Part shown: positions 36,738 to 51,400 of the stretch, in pieces | Position numbering within the stretch: position 1 is the first letter of the stretch | Layout: the number at the start of each line of letters is the position of its first letter | DNA from: Pithys albifrons albifrons | Taxonomy: Eukaryota > Chordata > Aves > Passeriformes > Thamnophilidae | DNA length: 64,000 nucleotides | Assembly: GCF_047495875.1 (NCBI RefSeq) | Contig: NC_092460.1 | Span: forward strand, 38,354,054-38,418,053 | Reading direction: 5' to 3' | Program-made: the position numbers and the translations under genes | Notes under the pieces: model-generated | Told to the model about the DNA's origin: nothing | Seen by the model: the letters and a program-made list of their open reading frames with translations, nothing else | Databases searched by the model: none

Positions 36738-36796
36738 AAAAAAGAAACAAACAAAAATCCACCCAAACAAACAAAAAACCCACAAAAACACCAACG
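36738..36796. repeat. A/C-rich low-complexity stretch
   Basis: A run of A-rich units such as AAAGAAACAAACAAAAATCC and AAACAAACAAAAAACCC; a decayed AAAC microsatellite or poly(A). Confidence 0.65.
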
Positions 36797-39700
36797 AAAA
36801 CTTCCTTTGAAGTATTTTCCAAGTTCCTCAAAAACTTTGGCCATTTCCAGCTACAACTAAAAATGTACTGCATTACTTAAAATACTAGAACTAGAAATTT
36901 CATTCTACAATGCAATGAGGAGGCAGTAACTTAGGTCTTTTAAGTAAAACAAATTTTCTTTTACTCAGTTCCAAGTTGGCTTAGATGTCCATGACAAAAA
37001 CAGCAGGTGAGATTAAGCACATCTGACAAGTGAGATGAGACACGTTTACCTTTACAAAGTCATGACAGCGATAGATGTAGTTGATATGTTTGTTACCAGG
37101 AGTAATTTTACTTGGTTTTTTAACTTTATTGGAATTAAAAAGAAAAGTTAGTTAGGTAGTTTGCCTCCTAGAATGTTGTGCGCAGTTAGGTTCTCCTCAG
37201 GAACACCAAGTGGCATGAAAAGACTAATGCTGGTAGTTTGAACAACGGAATACAAGGAGAGTACCAGTGAATGTCAAAAATATTTCATATGCGCAGATTT
37301 AAGTGAGAAATCTTTTCCAGAAAAGACTTTATCCCTGACTACAATTATCCCCTCTGACAGGATTACAGCACAGGCCAAAATGTGCAGGAAAAGAGCCGAG
37401 TGCAACCACAAAAGTGGAGGTCACCAGGAAGGAGGGGAAGAAGTGCTCCTCCCACCCTCTTCAGGCTTCTTCCTTTGCAGCCACACCACCAGGCTTAAGT
37501 TAGAGCAGTAATGCCTAGAGCAAGTGCTTCCAAAATCAAGTAATCCATAGATGGGAAAAATCAAGGACAAATACAAATAATTATTTAGAACAACTAAATT
37601 TTAATTTAACTAACCCTACTTTGGAAAAGGCAAGATAAATAAAATCTCTTGACTTAGATCTAGAAGAAAATGTATCTAGTCTACATGTATCTACAATGCC
37701 TATCCCAGACTAAAGCATTCTTCCTAACCTTGTTCTCACCATCAGCTTAAAGCACAGTTTTGCCAAGGTTCAGCTTTCTGGCATTCTATTGAAAGCATAA
37801 CCACATTAGATCTTTTTGAGAACCAGCTTGAGTTTTGGCAGGTAGACCACCTGGCAACAAAGGTATGTTTGTTGGTATGCCTACAGACATATGCATGAAT
37901 TTTAGTGAAAAAAGCGAGAAGCTGCAGGATTTGGGGGGTTTTAATGCTTTTGGCAGCTAAATTACCCTGATATTCCCTACAGGCTTCAGTGCAGGGACGG
38001 TGTGCTGGGGAGATGTTTAAGTCTAAGACTTATGAGCTACCTCTGTACCAAACCAGCAATCTGGTGCTCAAATTAGCCTTGACAGAAAGGAGGGTTTCTT
38101 CGTGCAGTCTCACCTCATGGCATAGTTACAGAGCTTTTCATATCTGTGCTAAACACTTCTTCCACAGCACTCCACAGCGTAGGGTGTGTGAACTAGGCTG
38201 GACATCTCCAGCTACACTGTCCCCCTGACTGCCACATCCAGAATGATGTGTTCTGCAATTGTTTCTGTGTGCCATTACAGTACCAAACACTGGGGAAAGC
38301 AAATATCTCTAAGCTTGTGTTATCACTCCTACTCAGACACATAAACAGTGTAAAGAATGGAAAATAGTCTTGCCACCAGCACAGACAGGTTGCTGCAGAC
38401 AGCAGAAGCAGTCTGTATATGGAATTGAGCGAGAATTATGCTGTAGTAACTGAAGGAGAGGGAAAAATACACTAGTGGTCCTAAAAGATGAACCCAGCCA
38501 CCAGATATTAATCCACAAAACCTAGTGTTTCCCAGGAGCTGATACACTTTTGGCTTTAAACAAGGTATGTTCTCCTTGGATGGCAAAGGGGAGCTTGGCC
38601 TCAAAGAATTCCTACTCCACCAGGGCCAATGGATAGCGCCTGCTGCCTGGGAATAAAGATCCAAAGCCCCACAGCACAATTTGAAGAACAATATTGCCCC
38701 TTATGCTACACTGCCTTAGTTTTTCAGTGTGTTTAAGGTAAAACTAATGCTTTTCAGCACAAGTCGGCAGAGGCAAGGATCAGAAAGCACCAGCATGACG
38801 AGCTCACACCATCTCAGCACTGCATCCTTGTTCTTACACAGCACAACAGGGACTTTCATTACATAAGCACCTTCCTGGGTGGGGCGGGGGGGGATACTCG
38901 CTCAGTCAAGGAGTAATTATTTAACCATAATCCCATCTCCTTTGCATTCCCGCTAAAGAAAATCTTATGCAAAAGGTAAGAGCTTGGCTACAAGTCCTTT
39001 GGCCCAAATATCCTCTTACCAGTGCTGTGTACTGCTTGCCAAATCACCATTGTTTGCACTTCAGAAGTTTGCAGCAGACAGACTGCGCCCAATCCAAAGA
39101 ACTTTGTCATTAAAAGAAAAAACGAACAGTAGGAAGTGCACTACATGCTTTGCTAATCTTGTCAAACTATACTGTACAGACAATCACAATTAATAGAATT
39201 ACTGTTAGGAAAGTTAATTACAACTTTAGGGCCATGGTTACTCTGCTTCAGGTAGACTGGAATGAGAAAAGCAGCAGAGAAAGAAAATGTTCTTTGCCGT
39301 GCTTTTAGCCCCTCATAAACACAAAAAGGACTCCCAAGGGAAACTGCCCCACTCCTTACAGCAATTTAAGTTATACAGCTCTACTCAGGAACATCAGATT
39401 CTGCCTAACGATGAAAATACCTTTACTACCAGCACCTGAGCTTCTAAGCATTGAAGAGCATGATCCTTTTCTGCATTAGCTACTTAAAAGCATTTGAGGT
39501 GGTTCTTCCAGAAGGAATGAACAAAACTCACGAGCTCCAAGAAGAACACCTGAAACAATACCCTGTCATCATTCCACAAAGATAGAGATGTGTAATAAAA
39601 TATCCCACTACACTTGGTACCTACTGCTGCATATAATGCCTATGCCTTAGGCTCCCAGACAGGCTGCTGAAAAGACTAGGTAAGTATCTTTTAAGATACC

Positions 39701-42700
39701 TAGTTTGAGAAAACCACAGTCATATCCAAAATTCTTTTTGTGAACAACTTCCATCAAGTAAATGATTTACTGATGTACAATTTACATTTCTTTTCAGGGA
39801 TAAATGATAACTGAGAACTAGACTAAGAATTTAAATATAGGTACTTTCCTTTAGTATTTTGAAGGCATGACCAAATCCTTCTGAGACCTTTCACAGACTT
39901 TCTATCCATTCAGCAAGGCTAAAGGCAATTCCCATGGTACTCCACCCAACCCTTACTCCTTTCAGACATTCAAACGTACCCAGGTTTATCCATGTTCTTC
40001 TAAAGACCAAGCTCCCTGTCTGAATCCAGCAATTAGATTACCAGTGGTTTCAGACACAGACAAACTTGCAAAATTTACCTCAAGACTACTGATGGTCTAT
40101 GCAGGAATGGTGATGCATCCACCATGGCAGAAGCCTTTGGAGTTTTACAGAAAGAACAGCCAGTGTAGAGCCCAGAGGTAACACTGCTGACAGGTTTGCT
40201 GAGATGGGCATCTTCTGAGTGTCTCACAACAATTAAGAAAACCTTAAAGTTAAGTAATTATGAAGGAGAAGAGCAACTTTTATGGCAACTGGGCAAGAGC
40301 AACTGGCCACCTTTTATGATGCAAAGTTTTCAACAAAAACATAAAGAACATGAGATTAAGCCTTCTGGAAGGTCTGGTATCCTATATATTATCATCATGA
40401 TCGATTGTGATTTGATTTTAATTTCTAAATCCAGAGGAGTTACTTAATCTGTTATAAAACTATAAACATACCTAAATTGTTTGAGGTTGACATTCTCACT
40501 AAGAAATAAATCTATTTGTAGCATTGTGTACAAACACTTTAGTGAACACACAGCACTACTTATGATTGGCCTTTTAAGGACAGTCAGATCTGAAAGTTGA
40601 ATCAGAAAACTTGCCAATTTGTTGTAGCTTTCAGTTTTCTCAGAAAACGAACTCGCTTAAATCAAATCTCAATTCAACACACACCATGTGCACTATTTCA
40701 CTAAGTTCACAAGAGAACACAGTAACAACAGTGATTGAAGGGATGTGTCCTGATGGAGCAGAAACAAGTTTACATGAGGTGTTTTGGCAACTGCCTGGAA
40801 CCACCACGTGCAAACCCAACACTTTGACGTCTCAGACTGCCACCTCAAAATTTAGTGCTGTTAAAACCTCCACAGCAAACCATATTGTACATTAAAAAAA
40901 CACTACAACTTGTAATACAGTCTCAAGAAAAAAACATAGAAAGACAAGAATTTACACCAGAAGTTACAGAAAAAAGGTGGGTTTATTTGTTAGAGACCTA
41001 CTTTGAAGATCTCATCTTGTGTTTGTCAACTCTTGGCATCATCAACAAAAATAAATTCTTGCTTTTAACAGAAGTAACTGAAAAGACAGGCAACTTAAGA
41101 TGCTGTTACACGTTCTGGATTCCAACCACCACATGTTGCAATAAGAAACAGTGAGAGAAAGAATACATGATTAACTGATGGCCAATCTAGAAAAACATGG
41201 CACTAGCTAATGCTTTCACCTACAAATCAAGTCATTGCATGTTTAAATAATTTCTAGTACCCTCCTGAAGGAATTCAACTATCAGCTTGATCTGAGAGGC
41301 TTTTTTCACCGTTTTCTTTTACACCATCTTACCTGATGGATTTCACTCCACACTTGTACATCAAAGTTAGGGTTGTATCCTGCCCATTTTTCCACTTGGT
41401 ACTAAGACAGTTGAACCACAGAGATGGATGAAAAACACTCACCTAGGCACACAATCTCTTTTATTCTAGTTACAGTACCATTCATTTTGGCCTTAACTGT
41501 GCTGCTTACACCTACACAGAACACTGCAGTAAATATAATTTTCCAGACCTGTTCCTTTGACCAGACGCATCTTTATTTTCTTCTTAAGCCACGTAACACA
41601 ACATGAGACCATCAGCTGTCTCACACTCCCTCCAAACACTGCCTCAAACCCACTACTTTGCAAAAATGTCTACAAGAATTCTGCCATCAGTACTAAGACA
41701 TTTAGTGGACCAGGATTGCCTAGGTGAACATTGCTCCTCTGCCTCTGGGACTACCAAACATAACCAGTCTGTGACTGGCCTCCTGAGTTCTCTAATAAAT
41801 ATTATTGCACAGAAGGGATATGCTAAAAAAAGGGCATATTAAGTAAAAATAAGCTGTCTTTGGTTTTGGATGCCAAAGCAAACAAGATTAGTGTTCCATA
41901 AAGAAAATAACCAAGTTATTTACCACTATGGAATTTCACCAAGTATTTGATACAACCAAGCTAAAGCTAAGGATTTTAGGATGTTTTCACTACAACTTTT
42001 TTTTTAATAATTGGGTCTCAGGACAGCATTGTTTTTGCAGAAAAAAGAGGCAATCTCCAACACCTTTCCTCTACTTCTGGAGTAACACTTCTTAATCGTT
42101 CCATTTCACAACAGTGATAAAAACAAAATGAAGACAGGAGTATTCTGATAACATGTTCTCTGTGCTTAGCGTTTCATAACAATTTTATACTTGAAGAGAT
42201 GCCATGTCATTCCTAACAAAGTGTATTTCAAAATGGAAACCTATCAAGAAGGAATTTAGAGAATTTTGCTCCCAAGTGAAAGGAAAAAAGTTGATATAGA
42301 AGCAGAGAGAACACTATACTGTAGTCCACCCTTTCTTACTTCAGCTGGTAAAATGGCACTGGTATTACATTTGAAGTCAAGTAAAGCCCTCTGCATACAA
42401 GGAACCGTCAGCTGCCATGAAGATTGATGAGGAAAAGTCTTCTCCTTGGGGAAAATAAGAACAAACAAATCCTGAAACAAGTCTGCCAGGAGGAGGGGAG
42501 GAAAAAGAAAAAGGAGGAAGAAATCACTATGAATCTGGCATCTTTAATTCCCACAAACTAAACAAGGAACCACACAGTGACTGTGGAAAAGGGAGAAGAG
42601 TCAAGCCAATTCTGTTTAGAGAAGGAAGTAAGAGGAATACCATGCCAGATACAAGAGGAATTTAATTTGATGGACAATCTACATTTCAATTTAGTCTTTA

Positions 42701-43646
42701 AACCACTACAGGACATGCCAAGGGACAGTTTTTGTTCCATGCTTGTTCTTCACCTGGCAATAAGAAAATAAGCTATGCCCCTGCTCCTCACTGGAATAGT
42801 CCTACACCATGTCAGAAAGCCAGTTCAGTGTTTGCATTAGCTCACTGCTAAATGACAGTGCCCATAATACAACTGAGTTCACCACATTCATGGAAGAACT
42901 CCTACCAAAACTCGTACCATGCTGTGATGTTTCTGAAATGAGGATTAAGACACCACTGGTCCAAAAGACCTTCAATGCAAGAAGAGAGAGGAAATGAAAA
43001 GCTGCACGTTTAGCTCCCAGCTGAGCCTGGAAGTTGCAGAAGGTATACATACCACTTCACAAGGAAAGGGAACAGGAAGCCATGAAAGGAAAGAGTCATT
43101 ATGTTGAAATGGTAACATTTTTTGTGAGGTTACAGAGGCCAAATGAGTATATCCCAGAAAAATGTGAATCAAAGCCTGGATAAGGAAACAAAAAGCAGTG
43201 TAAGTGATAGTAGATGGGGGGGAGGAAAAAAAAATCAAAAAAACAACACCTTTAGAAGAGCAAAGAATATCAGATTGGAAGACATAAAAAATAAGAAAAA
43301 TCCTAAGATCGGGTGCAAAAATTGAAGGATGATATTAAATTTGGTACTAGCAATGAGACAATAATAGCTGAGAAAGCAAAACCAGGTTTCTTTCCAAGAG
43401 CCTCTCCTACACAGAATGCTGGCAAAAGATAAATTCAAGATGGACTAAGTCAGGACTGACATATCACAGGAAGAGAAAAAAAACCCCAAACAACTGGGTA
43501 ACTAACTGTAAGCCACCCTGTCCTCAACATTAAAGAATTCCAGGGGTGAGCAGAAAACAGAAATATGTAATGTTTGTTAAAACAAGCTATTCCGCCATAG
43601 GTACAAAGTGTTTGTCAAAAGTGCTATATGCGGCAGGAAAAAAAGA

Positions 43647-43674
43647 CAGGCAGGCAGACAGACAGACAGACTGA
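43647..43674. repeat. (CAGG/CAGA)n microsatellite
   Basis: Tandem tetranucleotides CAGG then CAGA (GACAGACAGACAGACTGACT at the end), seven or so units. Confidence 0.85.
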
Positions 43675-45214
43675 CTGCTGAACTTCAGCATCAGAACAAG
43701 TTAAAGTAGCCACACAGAGCCTCCGGCAGACCTTTAGGAAGGCAGAAAAGAGCATATGGCAAGAAATGAGGTAGAACATGGAACCACACTTCTTCATCTG
43801 ATCAAAATCCACAATCAAATTTGCCCATGTATCATTGAGCATGTCAACTCAACTGTTTGAAGGAACTTTATGTAGACTTACGACTGGACTTCATAGTCTG
43901 TAACAAAAAGTTTCAAAGAATCTAAATTTTAAGATAAACATAATATTTATAACCATATGCATGCACCCATTCCCCACTACTGAGGAGATAGAAAAAAACA
44001 CTAAAGGGAAAAAAACCCCAAACTGACATCTCTCTTGATAGAAACAACGCTGGATGAAGTCACTGGGAATTAATACCTTTGCACCTGGCTTTGCACCTGG
44101 CTGAATGGCAGAGCTGTGTTGACAGACAGGCTAATTCAGTTGACATATTTGCACAAACCCACATGCAAATTTGTCATAAGTCAGCAAAATGCAGTCTGCA
44201 TGGTCTGGGGGGGGGAAATAAAAGTCCCCTCCCTGAATGACAAAAGCCTCCAGCTGACAAAATGTCACCAATACCAGGACTAGTACTGGCCTGCTGTAGG
44301 GATGGCAGTTTCATCAGTAGGATGCCCTGGATTCCTATCTGCCCTATACATGATCTTCTGCAACACTGCCTCTTCCAATGGGGATGCCATTGAATCACAG
44401 CAGTGCAAGCTGCCAAACAGCACCAAGAGCTCTGCAGAGCTCCAACTAAACCTGCAGAACCCCTTTACTGTTGGCAGGACCTCAGAAAGATGATTCTAGT
44501 ATCAACATTCTAAAAGTAAATGTAAAGAACACTCAAAACCCCCAGAAGATTGGGACTGAAAATATATAAAAATACAGCATTAGGATTAAAAAAGAATCCA
44601 ATACCACCACTTAAAAAGGAAAGGGAATACTAAATGGAGATGTAGGTTTAATGAATACTTCCCCCAGAGCAGTGGGCAGAGACAATACAAGCAATTAACA
44701 AATTAAAAAAGTGAAAACTCTGAACACAATGGTACCATTTAAGTCAATATCAAGAGAAAAGGAAAAAAACACCAGGGTAAAAATGAACAGACATTACTAG
44801 CTATCCATTTTCAAAGCAGAAAAGGGTTTTTTCATTTTACCAAATAAGTATGATATAAAAGAAATGGTTTCAAGTTTTTAGTAGAAAGCTATGAGGTTTT
44901 CATTTCACTTTCCTTTGAGAGATCAAGTAGTGAATACGGTTGTGATTTCTGATCAGATACAGCATAACCTACCAAATGCACAAAATTTATCTGCCTACTT
45001 CAGATAGCTATGACCATTAGAACTCCATATTAACTATACTGTGAAGACCATGCATTCAGATTTTCTCAATTCATTATACCTAGAAAGAGCCTGATAAGCC
45101 TTATTTGCATGGCTATTTTGTTTTGCTAGCTAATTAGTTGCTTTTATCATATAGACCATTAAAAAAAGTTACATTGAATGAAAGCTTTCTAAGATATAAG
45201 CTGGTCTGGACAGA

Positions 45215-45300
45215 GTATATGTGTATATATACATGTATGTTCATATATGTATAGATACACAGTTTGTACATCAGTATATACAAAAACACACAGGCATATA
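45215..45300. repeat. TA/TG-rich low-complexity region
   Basis: Alternating purine-pyrimidine sequence, for example GAGTATATGTGTATATATAC, with scattered interruptions. Confidence 0.7.
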
Positions 45301-48300
45301 TGTCTATGTTCGGCTTTATTTTAAAGAAAAAGCATCCTGACAGAACCCAAGTTATAAACTTGTCAAGTGGCAAACAAGTATGTGTTGCCAATGGAGCACA
45401 AAGCCCTTGGAACTCTGGGAAGCCAAGCCAAGCCAACCTGAAGGTGCAGCAGCAAAGAAAGAGCAATCACCGTAATAGATTGAAACAATGGTTCCACCCT
45501 TGGTTTCCAGTAGCTAAACCCATATATGTAATGAATATACTTCTTTCTGCCTCTGCAGAAGACAAGCTTGAGGGGGGCACCTTCCATGGCAGACTAAAAC
45601 AAGCTAAGTCAGGGCTATCACAGAGCACTGGAGTCCTTTATGCCACCTCATGTTAATTCAGTGAGCTGACTCAAAGAGCTACGACAACCACACACCAACT
45701 GCAGAAACAAGTACTATAAACAAATGCATCAATAAACCACCACCCAAACAATTTTCAGCCATTTCTGTTTCCCAGCTTGGCTCACTGTGGGATCTTGACA
45801 GTCATTACAAGAGTGAGTTTGAAAAGATGGGTGCTGGGAAGACAAGAAAATAATCACAGTACCTGCAAGCATTTCACCTTACCTGCCACAGAAATGCACA
45901 CTAACTTAGGTTGACTAACTTGAGAGAGCTCTATCAGTTTCAGTGGATCCACACCAATGCTCTCCAACTTCACTTTTACTGTGACTGAAGCTACTCCTTT
46001 TGGACAACACAGGTCATAGCAGTTGGGCAGAACACAGAAGAAAGGAAAGGACAGTCTAACTTTTGTCTATGTATAATTTAAGGCCTGGCATGGAGTGAAC
46101 GACCACTCAGAGTCTACGGAGCAAACAGTTCGATGGATTCCTGGTCTGCTTCAAACAAAACACAAACAGAATAGGCTACCTTTGAGTTCATTCACCAACT
46201 TGGCCTCAAGCAAAGTATGAACAGTCATAAAAACTGCCCTAGCTGCAGGCTTAAGGCAGCAGCTAGAGGCAGAGGGACTGTGTTAAGCAGCCAGACTTGA
46301 TAAACTTTTCTACATACACAGCTAGAAAAAGACACTTGTCAATAGTCTTTAGACTACTGTTCTTCTGCTTTGTGTATTTAGGTTAAAGTTCCTTGAGTCA
46401 CTGACTAGTTCTACGTGCAAAACACACCAGTGGCAGCATATAACATAACTCCAAACTGTTATAAGACAAACTGCAAGGGCCTAAAGAAGCTGGTACATTT
46501 GTACCTACAATGTAGTTAGAGGGCATCAGCCTCTTGAACTGAACATATCCTAGAAGCAAATACAAAATTTGCACACTTCTTTTTAAATATAGGTTTCTCT
46601 TCCACCTAAAATAATTCCACACATACCACACTTTGAAAGAGCTAACAATAAATTACTAACAGCATGGAGAAAAACAGCAATTTATGACAGAAATATTTAA
46701 ACAGATCATTTTCCTCACTTCTTCCCACCTTCTCAGTTGCATTGAAAGACATGCCTTTATGTGGACTCAGGAGCATACTACTTGAAGCTTAAGCCTCTGA
46801 ACTTGATAAATTTTTAACATGAAGACATGGTCTATAATGAAAAGTTTTGTAATCAACTAATTCTTAAATATTTGCAAATTCCTAGTGATAAAGACCAAAT
46901 ACACAAACTCATACAAGGCTTTTCTCTCAAAAGCCACCACACAATCTAACCCAACACAATCTAGTTTTTAAAATATATCTTCAGTTACTTGAGTTATAAA
47001 CCAAAAAAAAAAAAAACAGAAAGACAATATGCCCAACTCACTACTGTTTATTAATCTTCAGAAAATATTTTCTAGATACACAAATAGTATTCACTACTAT
47101 GAACCCACTGGAAGCTACATCTTTCCCTGTACTTCCTATAACTGGTTATTAGACTTAACATTGGGACCAAGAGATTTCTCATACACAAAGAAAATAACTC
47201 TTTTGTTACCTTCTACTACTACAAGCTTAGCATTACTAACCAGAGTGGAATGATCCCATTCTGGTGTCACACTACATTTTCTGTTATTTAAAAAGCTCAT
47301 TTTCATGTGCAACTAATACAGAACGTCTTCCTTTAAAAATATTTTTCATCTGACCCTGCTTTCTTCTTTTCTTTTTCCTTTATTTAACCCACATAGGTAT
47401 ATTTTCTCAACATCTAATCACCTCTTCCATTATGTCATTCTTTCTCTCCCTCCAGTTCTGTTCCTTACACACATCCTCCCTCTTCTAGTATTTTTACAAT
47501 GACAGAAGTTGACCTTTATACCACAGAGCTTTTGAAATGGATAAACTGTTCAAAACTTTGGCTTGAGAAAGTGATAAGCCTGAGTATTGAACTGCATTTT
47601 GAGTAAAAGCAGAAGGATCACAGCTCTGTCCACAGACATCAGAAATTAGTACTGCATTTCAAGTTAACTATTTAAACATAAATCAGAACAAAATGTATAA
47701 AATTTGGGATTCAAGGAAATCTATTTTTCTGTTGTTAGAGAAGCTGAAAGATGTGGTTATACATTGGTGCTTTAATTACTTAATCCTCATCATGTCCCAG
47801 AGCAGCTCATCCACTTAACACCAATCACACTTCACTGCAAAAAAACATAGTTCTATTTTCTACCAATAGAGAGACTTCTCCAGCTGTGCTTTCAGGCATA
47901 ACAATAGCAATTTGAAAGGGAGAGACCTTTCAAGGAGGACGTTGGACTTGTATATTCTCAATTTGCTAACATAAATGGAAAACACAGATAAATAAGTAAT
48001 AAATACCTAAATAAGCATAATGTCTGATTGTACTGAAAAGCAGTACCACAAGTTGGGCCAAATACTAAGCATTCAATAGAAATGCCTTACTTTGCTGGAT
48101 GTAACAAGAAGATTTTTGTAAGGGTACTTCATAATTTAGTTAAGCAAAGGTGTATAAAAATGCTACTACTGGATATCTGCTCCAGTATCAGACAAGTCAC
48201 AGGTCAGAGAAAGCATAATATGTGATGCCTTTTTTTTTTCCTTAGGACTTCTAAAACCTTCATTATGCTCAAAAGTTTGTTTTATTTCTTTTTTTTTTAA

Positions 48301-48349
48301 ACCAAAATTGAACTGGAGACAATGCACGACAATACTGGAGGCAGTGGGG

Positions 48350-48364
48350 GTGTGTGTATATACA

Positions 48365-48398
<34 letters not shown>

Positions 48399-48408
48399 CG
48401 TATATACT
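48350..48408. repeat. (TG)n(TA)n compound microsatellite
   Basis: TG repeats interrupted by TATATACA lead into a pure TG run and then a TATATATATATATATA run ending TACGTATATA. It is likely to be length-polymorphic, and the alternating purine-pyrimidine sequence can adopt Z-DNA or cruciform forms. Confidence 0.92.
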
Positions 48409-51400
48409 GAGCATGTACACACACAAAAAATTATATGCTCAACATCCCTCCCACATTAATCCATGACATATATTCCTGTCTTTGAAATATTCAAATACTT
48501 AAATCATCAACACAGTCTTAAATTTTTTTTTTAATTTTTCATCATGCAATGAAAGTAATTTTTCTGTCAAAGCAGACAGCCTCCTCAAGGGAAAGGGGGA
48601 AGGAAAAAAAAGAAAGGAAAAGCCACCATCAAAGAGTTTGGCAGCCTTTAAAAACTCCCCAAACAAACACTGCATCTTTCTAAGCTAGCAATTGCTAACA
48701 GTGTCACTGTATTCAGCTTTCTCCTGTGCCTGGCACCAAGCAGCACATTCAAACAGATAGCCCCAAAACCTTCTGAAAGGACAAGATCTGAACCTTTACC
48801 CTGAAGCAGCCTCCTCCTCCCCATCCACCCACCTCCCCTACTGCATTACCTCCTTACTGATGCCTTAAACAGTAGAAAAAGTCAGCGATTGAAAAGAACA
48901 TTCTGCCTGTTTTAATGCAAAATTTTCAAAATCCTCACCACAGCTCAGTTAGAAAGATTAGATGATCACTGGTTGAACTCTCAATATCCTGTAACTAAAA
49001 GATTTAAACAGGAGCTACATGTTCACTTAGCTATGCAGACATTTCACAGCCACTGTGCCATACTGGCTTATGTCTAGGCACTTGAATAAAAATAGCTAAT
49101 GTGCTTTCTTGTTACACCATTAAATAAAGGGCACAAAGGAATTGCCAGGACTGGTTTTGCCCATGAAAGGCAATGGTCATTAATAGCTTGTATTTGCAGA
49201 AGGCTGTCAGAGGAACACCATGACTGTGCTACCTCCACAGCCTTCTGTAAGTTTAACCATATATGAGACAGCAGGGGAAAAGATACATTTTCTTGTTCCA
49301 CAACAGGTCACACCTGCAGGAGAGTTGGCAAGTCAGACAACCCTAGCTGCAGAAAAATATTCAAGTGCTGTAAATTGGAGGGGGCAAAAACATGTGTCTC
49401 TTCAAGAAAACGGGATCTTGGGAAAATGTGTAATGACAGTATTAGTTAGCAGTATTTAGCCACTTCTACTGCCCTGATAATTATCTTGGGAGATTTGAAT
49501 TTGTAGTAGTGTTCTTTTTCATCCATGTTTTGCTTGAATGAGTTAATTTCTTTCAGTAATATTTTGAGAAGAAACAGGCAACAAATGGACTACTCCTATC
49601 ATGTCTGGGCTGGATAAACAGATTTTTCAGGCATCTTCAAAAAGGTCCACCTGGAAATCACAGAAGGCAGGCAAAGTGAGCCACACTGAGGAAACAGGCT
49701 GGGTGGCAACCAAACACAGATCATCTATCCAACAAGCAGAATGAAAGACTGAGAAGCTGACAGTATGCTCAAAACACATGAACCAGGAGAAGTCAGGGAT
49801 TTTCACCAGCCAGACAAGAGACTTCACTCCACACTGACCAGGAAAAATCTAACACCATACATATTCAGCCAAAAAGTTACATGCAAGTAAAACCAAAACA
49901 AAAAAGTGAGATGGTAAGAAACAAACAAGGAAGCAGCAAAAGTACAAGTACAAGCAGCTTTATTAGTTTGTGTAAATATGCCCTAAAAAAGTCTCCTACC
50001 AGGTAGGAGAACCTGAAGTTCACCAGCTTCATGAGGACACTGCCCATTTGCCTTCAATGGCAATGACAGCGGCCCTGTCTTCCTGAGATACAGAACTATG
50101 AACATATAGACCAGTCACTGTAGATTATCTTTCTTCAATAAGGCCTCAGAACACTCACTGTGTAAAAGCCTGAAAACTTTTAGGAAATTGAAATGACATG
50201 TGAGCAGCCTGGGAGAAAAAGGAAGAACATACTAGGTCCTCGTGCTATGAGAAGAAACTTGCCATCAATGCAAATCTCCAAGCAGACTATGGAAAGAGAG
50301 ATTTTCACAGCCTATCGCCAATTTGTAGCACACCTGCCTTGCATACAGGGTCTTGTGACAGAAGAAGCCCTACTGAAGTGGTCACACCATTTGCATTCTG
50401 CAAATCTGCATTCTATCTAGTGCATATTTTTAAAATTATTTGGACCTAACAAATGTCAACCCAGTGCACTAAAATTACTGCTGTACTCCTTTGACAGAAT
50501 AGTCTTTCTTCTTGCTTAAAAATTGACAAAGTTTCATGAATCTTTGTGGAAAGCTGACAGAAGTGGATTCTGTTTGCTCCCCAAGTGTTTTTAGTATGAG
50601 GCTTCCACCTAAATCCTCTTAGTTTGTAAAAGCACTTCTGAGTATGATGGGGTTAGAAGAAAGACATGTGACACAAAGTTTCTTTCCCCTCCACCTCTCT
50701 TCCCTCCCAATTCAAACAGATTTCCAAGAAAAGGGATGGCAAAGCTGGAAAGCAAGAGAAAACACCATGTCCCAGGCATGACTTTTGAAGAAGAGAGGTA
50801 TGAAATCGCAACACCTAAGCACTTGTAACAAAACACTTGTGGGAGCTCTATGGGTGATAGGCTCTATAAGCATTCCAGACAGCATTAATAGAATGAGTGG
50901 AGCATAATCTCACACCTATTCTTCAAGCCAATGTTCTTGATGCTTTCAACTCACCCTTGAAATTAAAGCTTGTTTCAGCAGCAGGACAGCAGGTCAAGAA
51001 AAGCCTCTGAACTGTAGTTCAGACTCTTTGCATGTATTTGTAAGATAGCATTTAGAAGATGGATGGCTTTCATGCTTAAGGGACTGCACACACAGCGCAA
51101 TACACAGTATGGAAAAAGGCACTTCCATGCAAGCACTACCTTGCAGATAGAAACCCAAGTTCTGGCATGGGATTTGAGTCTTTAAAGTCTGGGGTGAATG
51201 AGTCTCACACCCAGTAACCAAGAAGCAAAAACAACATTCGGGCTATTAAAAGTGTGGCATTTATATCTCTAACATTATGAATTATTCAGCCTCTAAAAAT
51301 GCTTTACTAGAGGTTCGGCAGGAGCTAAATGCAGGACTGTATTAATTTTATCCAGAACAGTGTGGAAGAAGGGAGAGTTCCTTTCTTGTTCTGAGAGCAA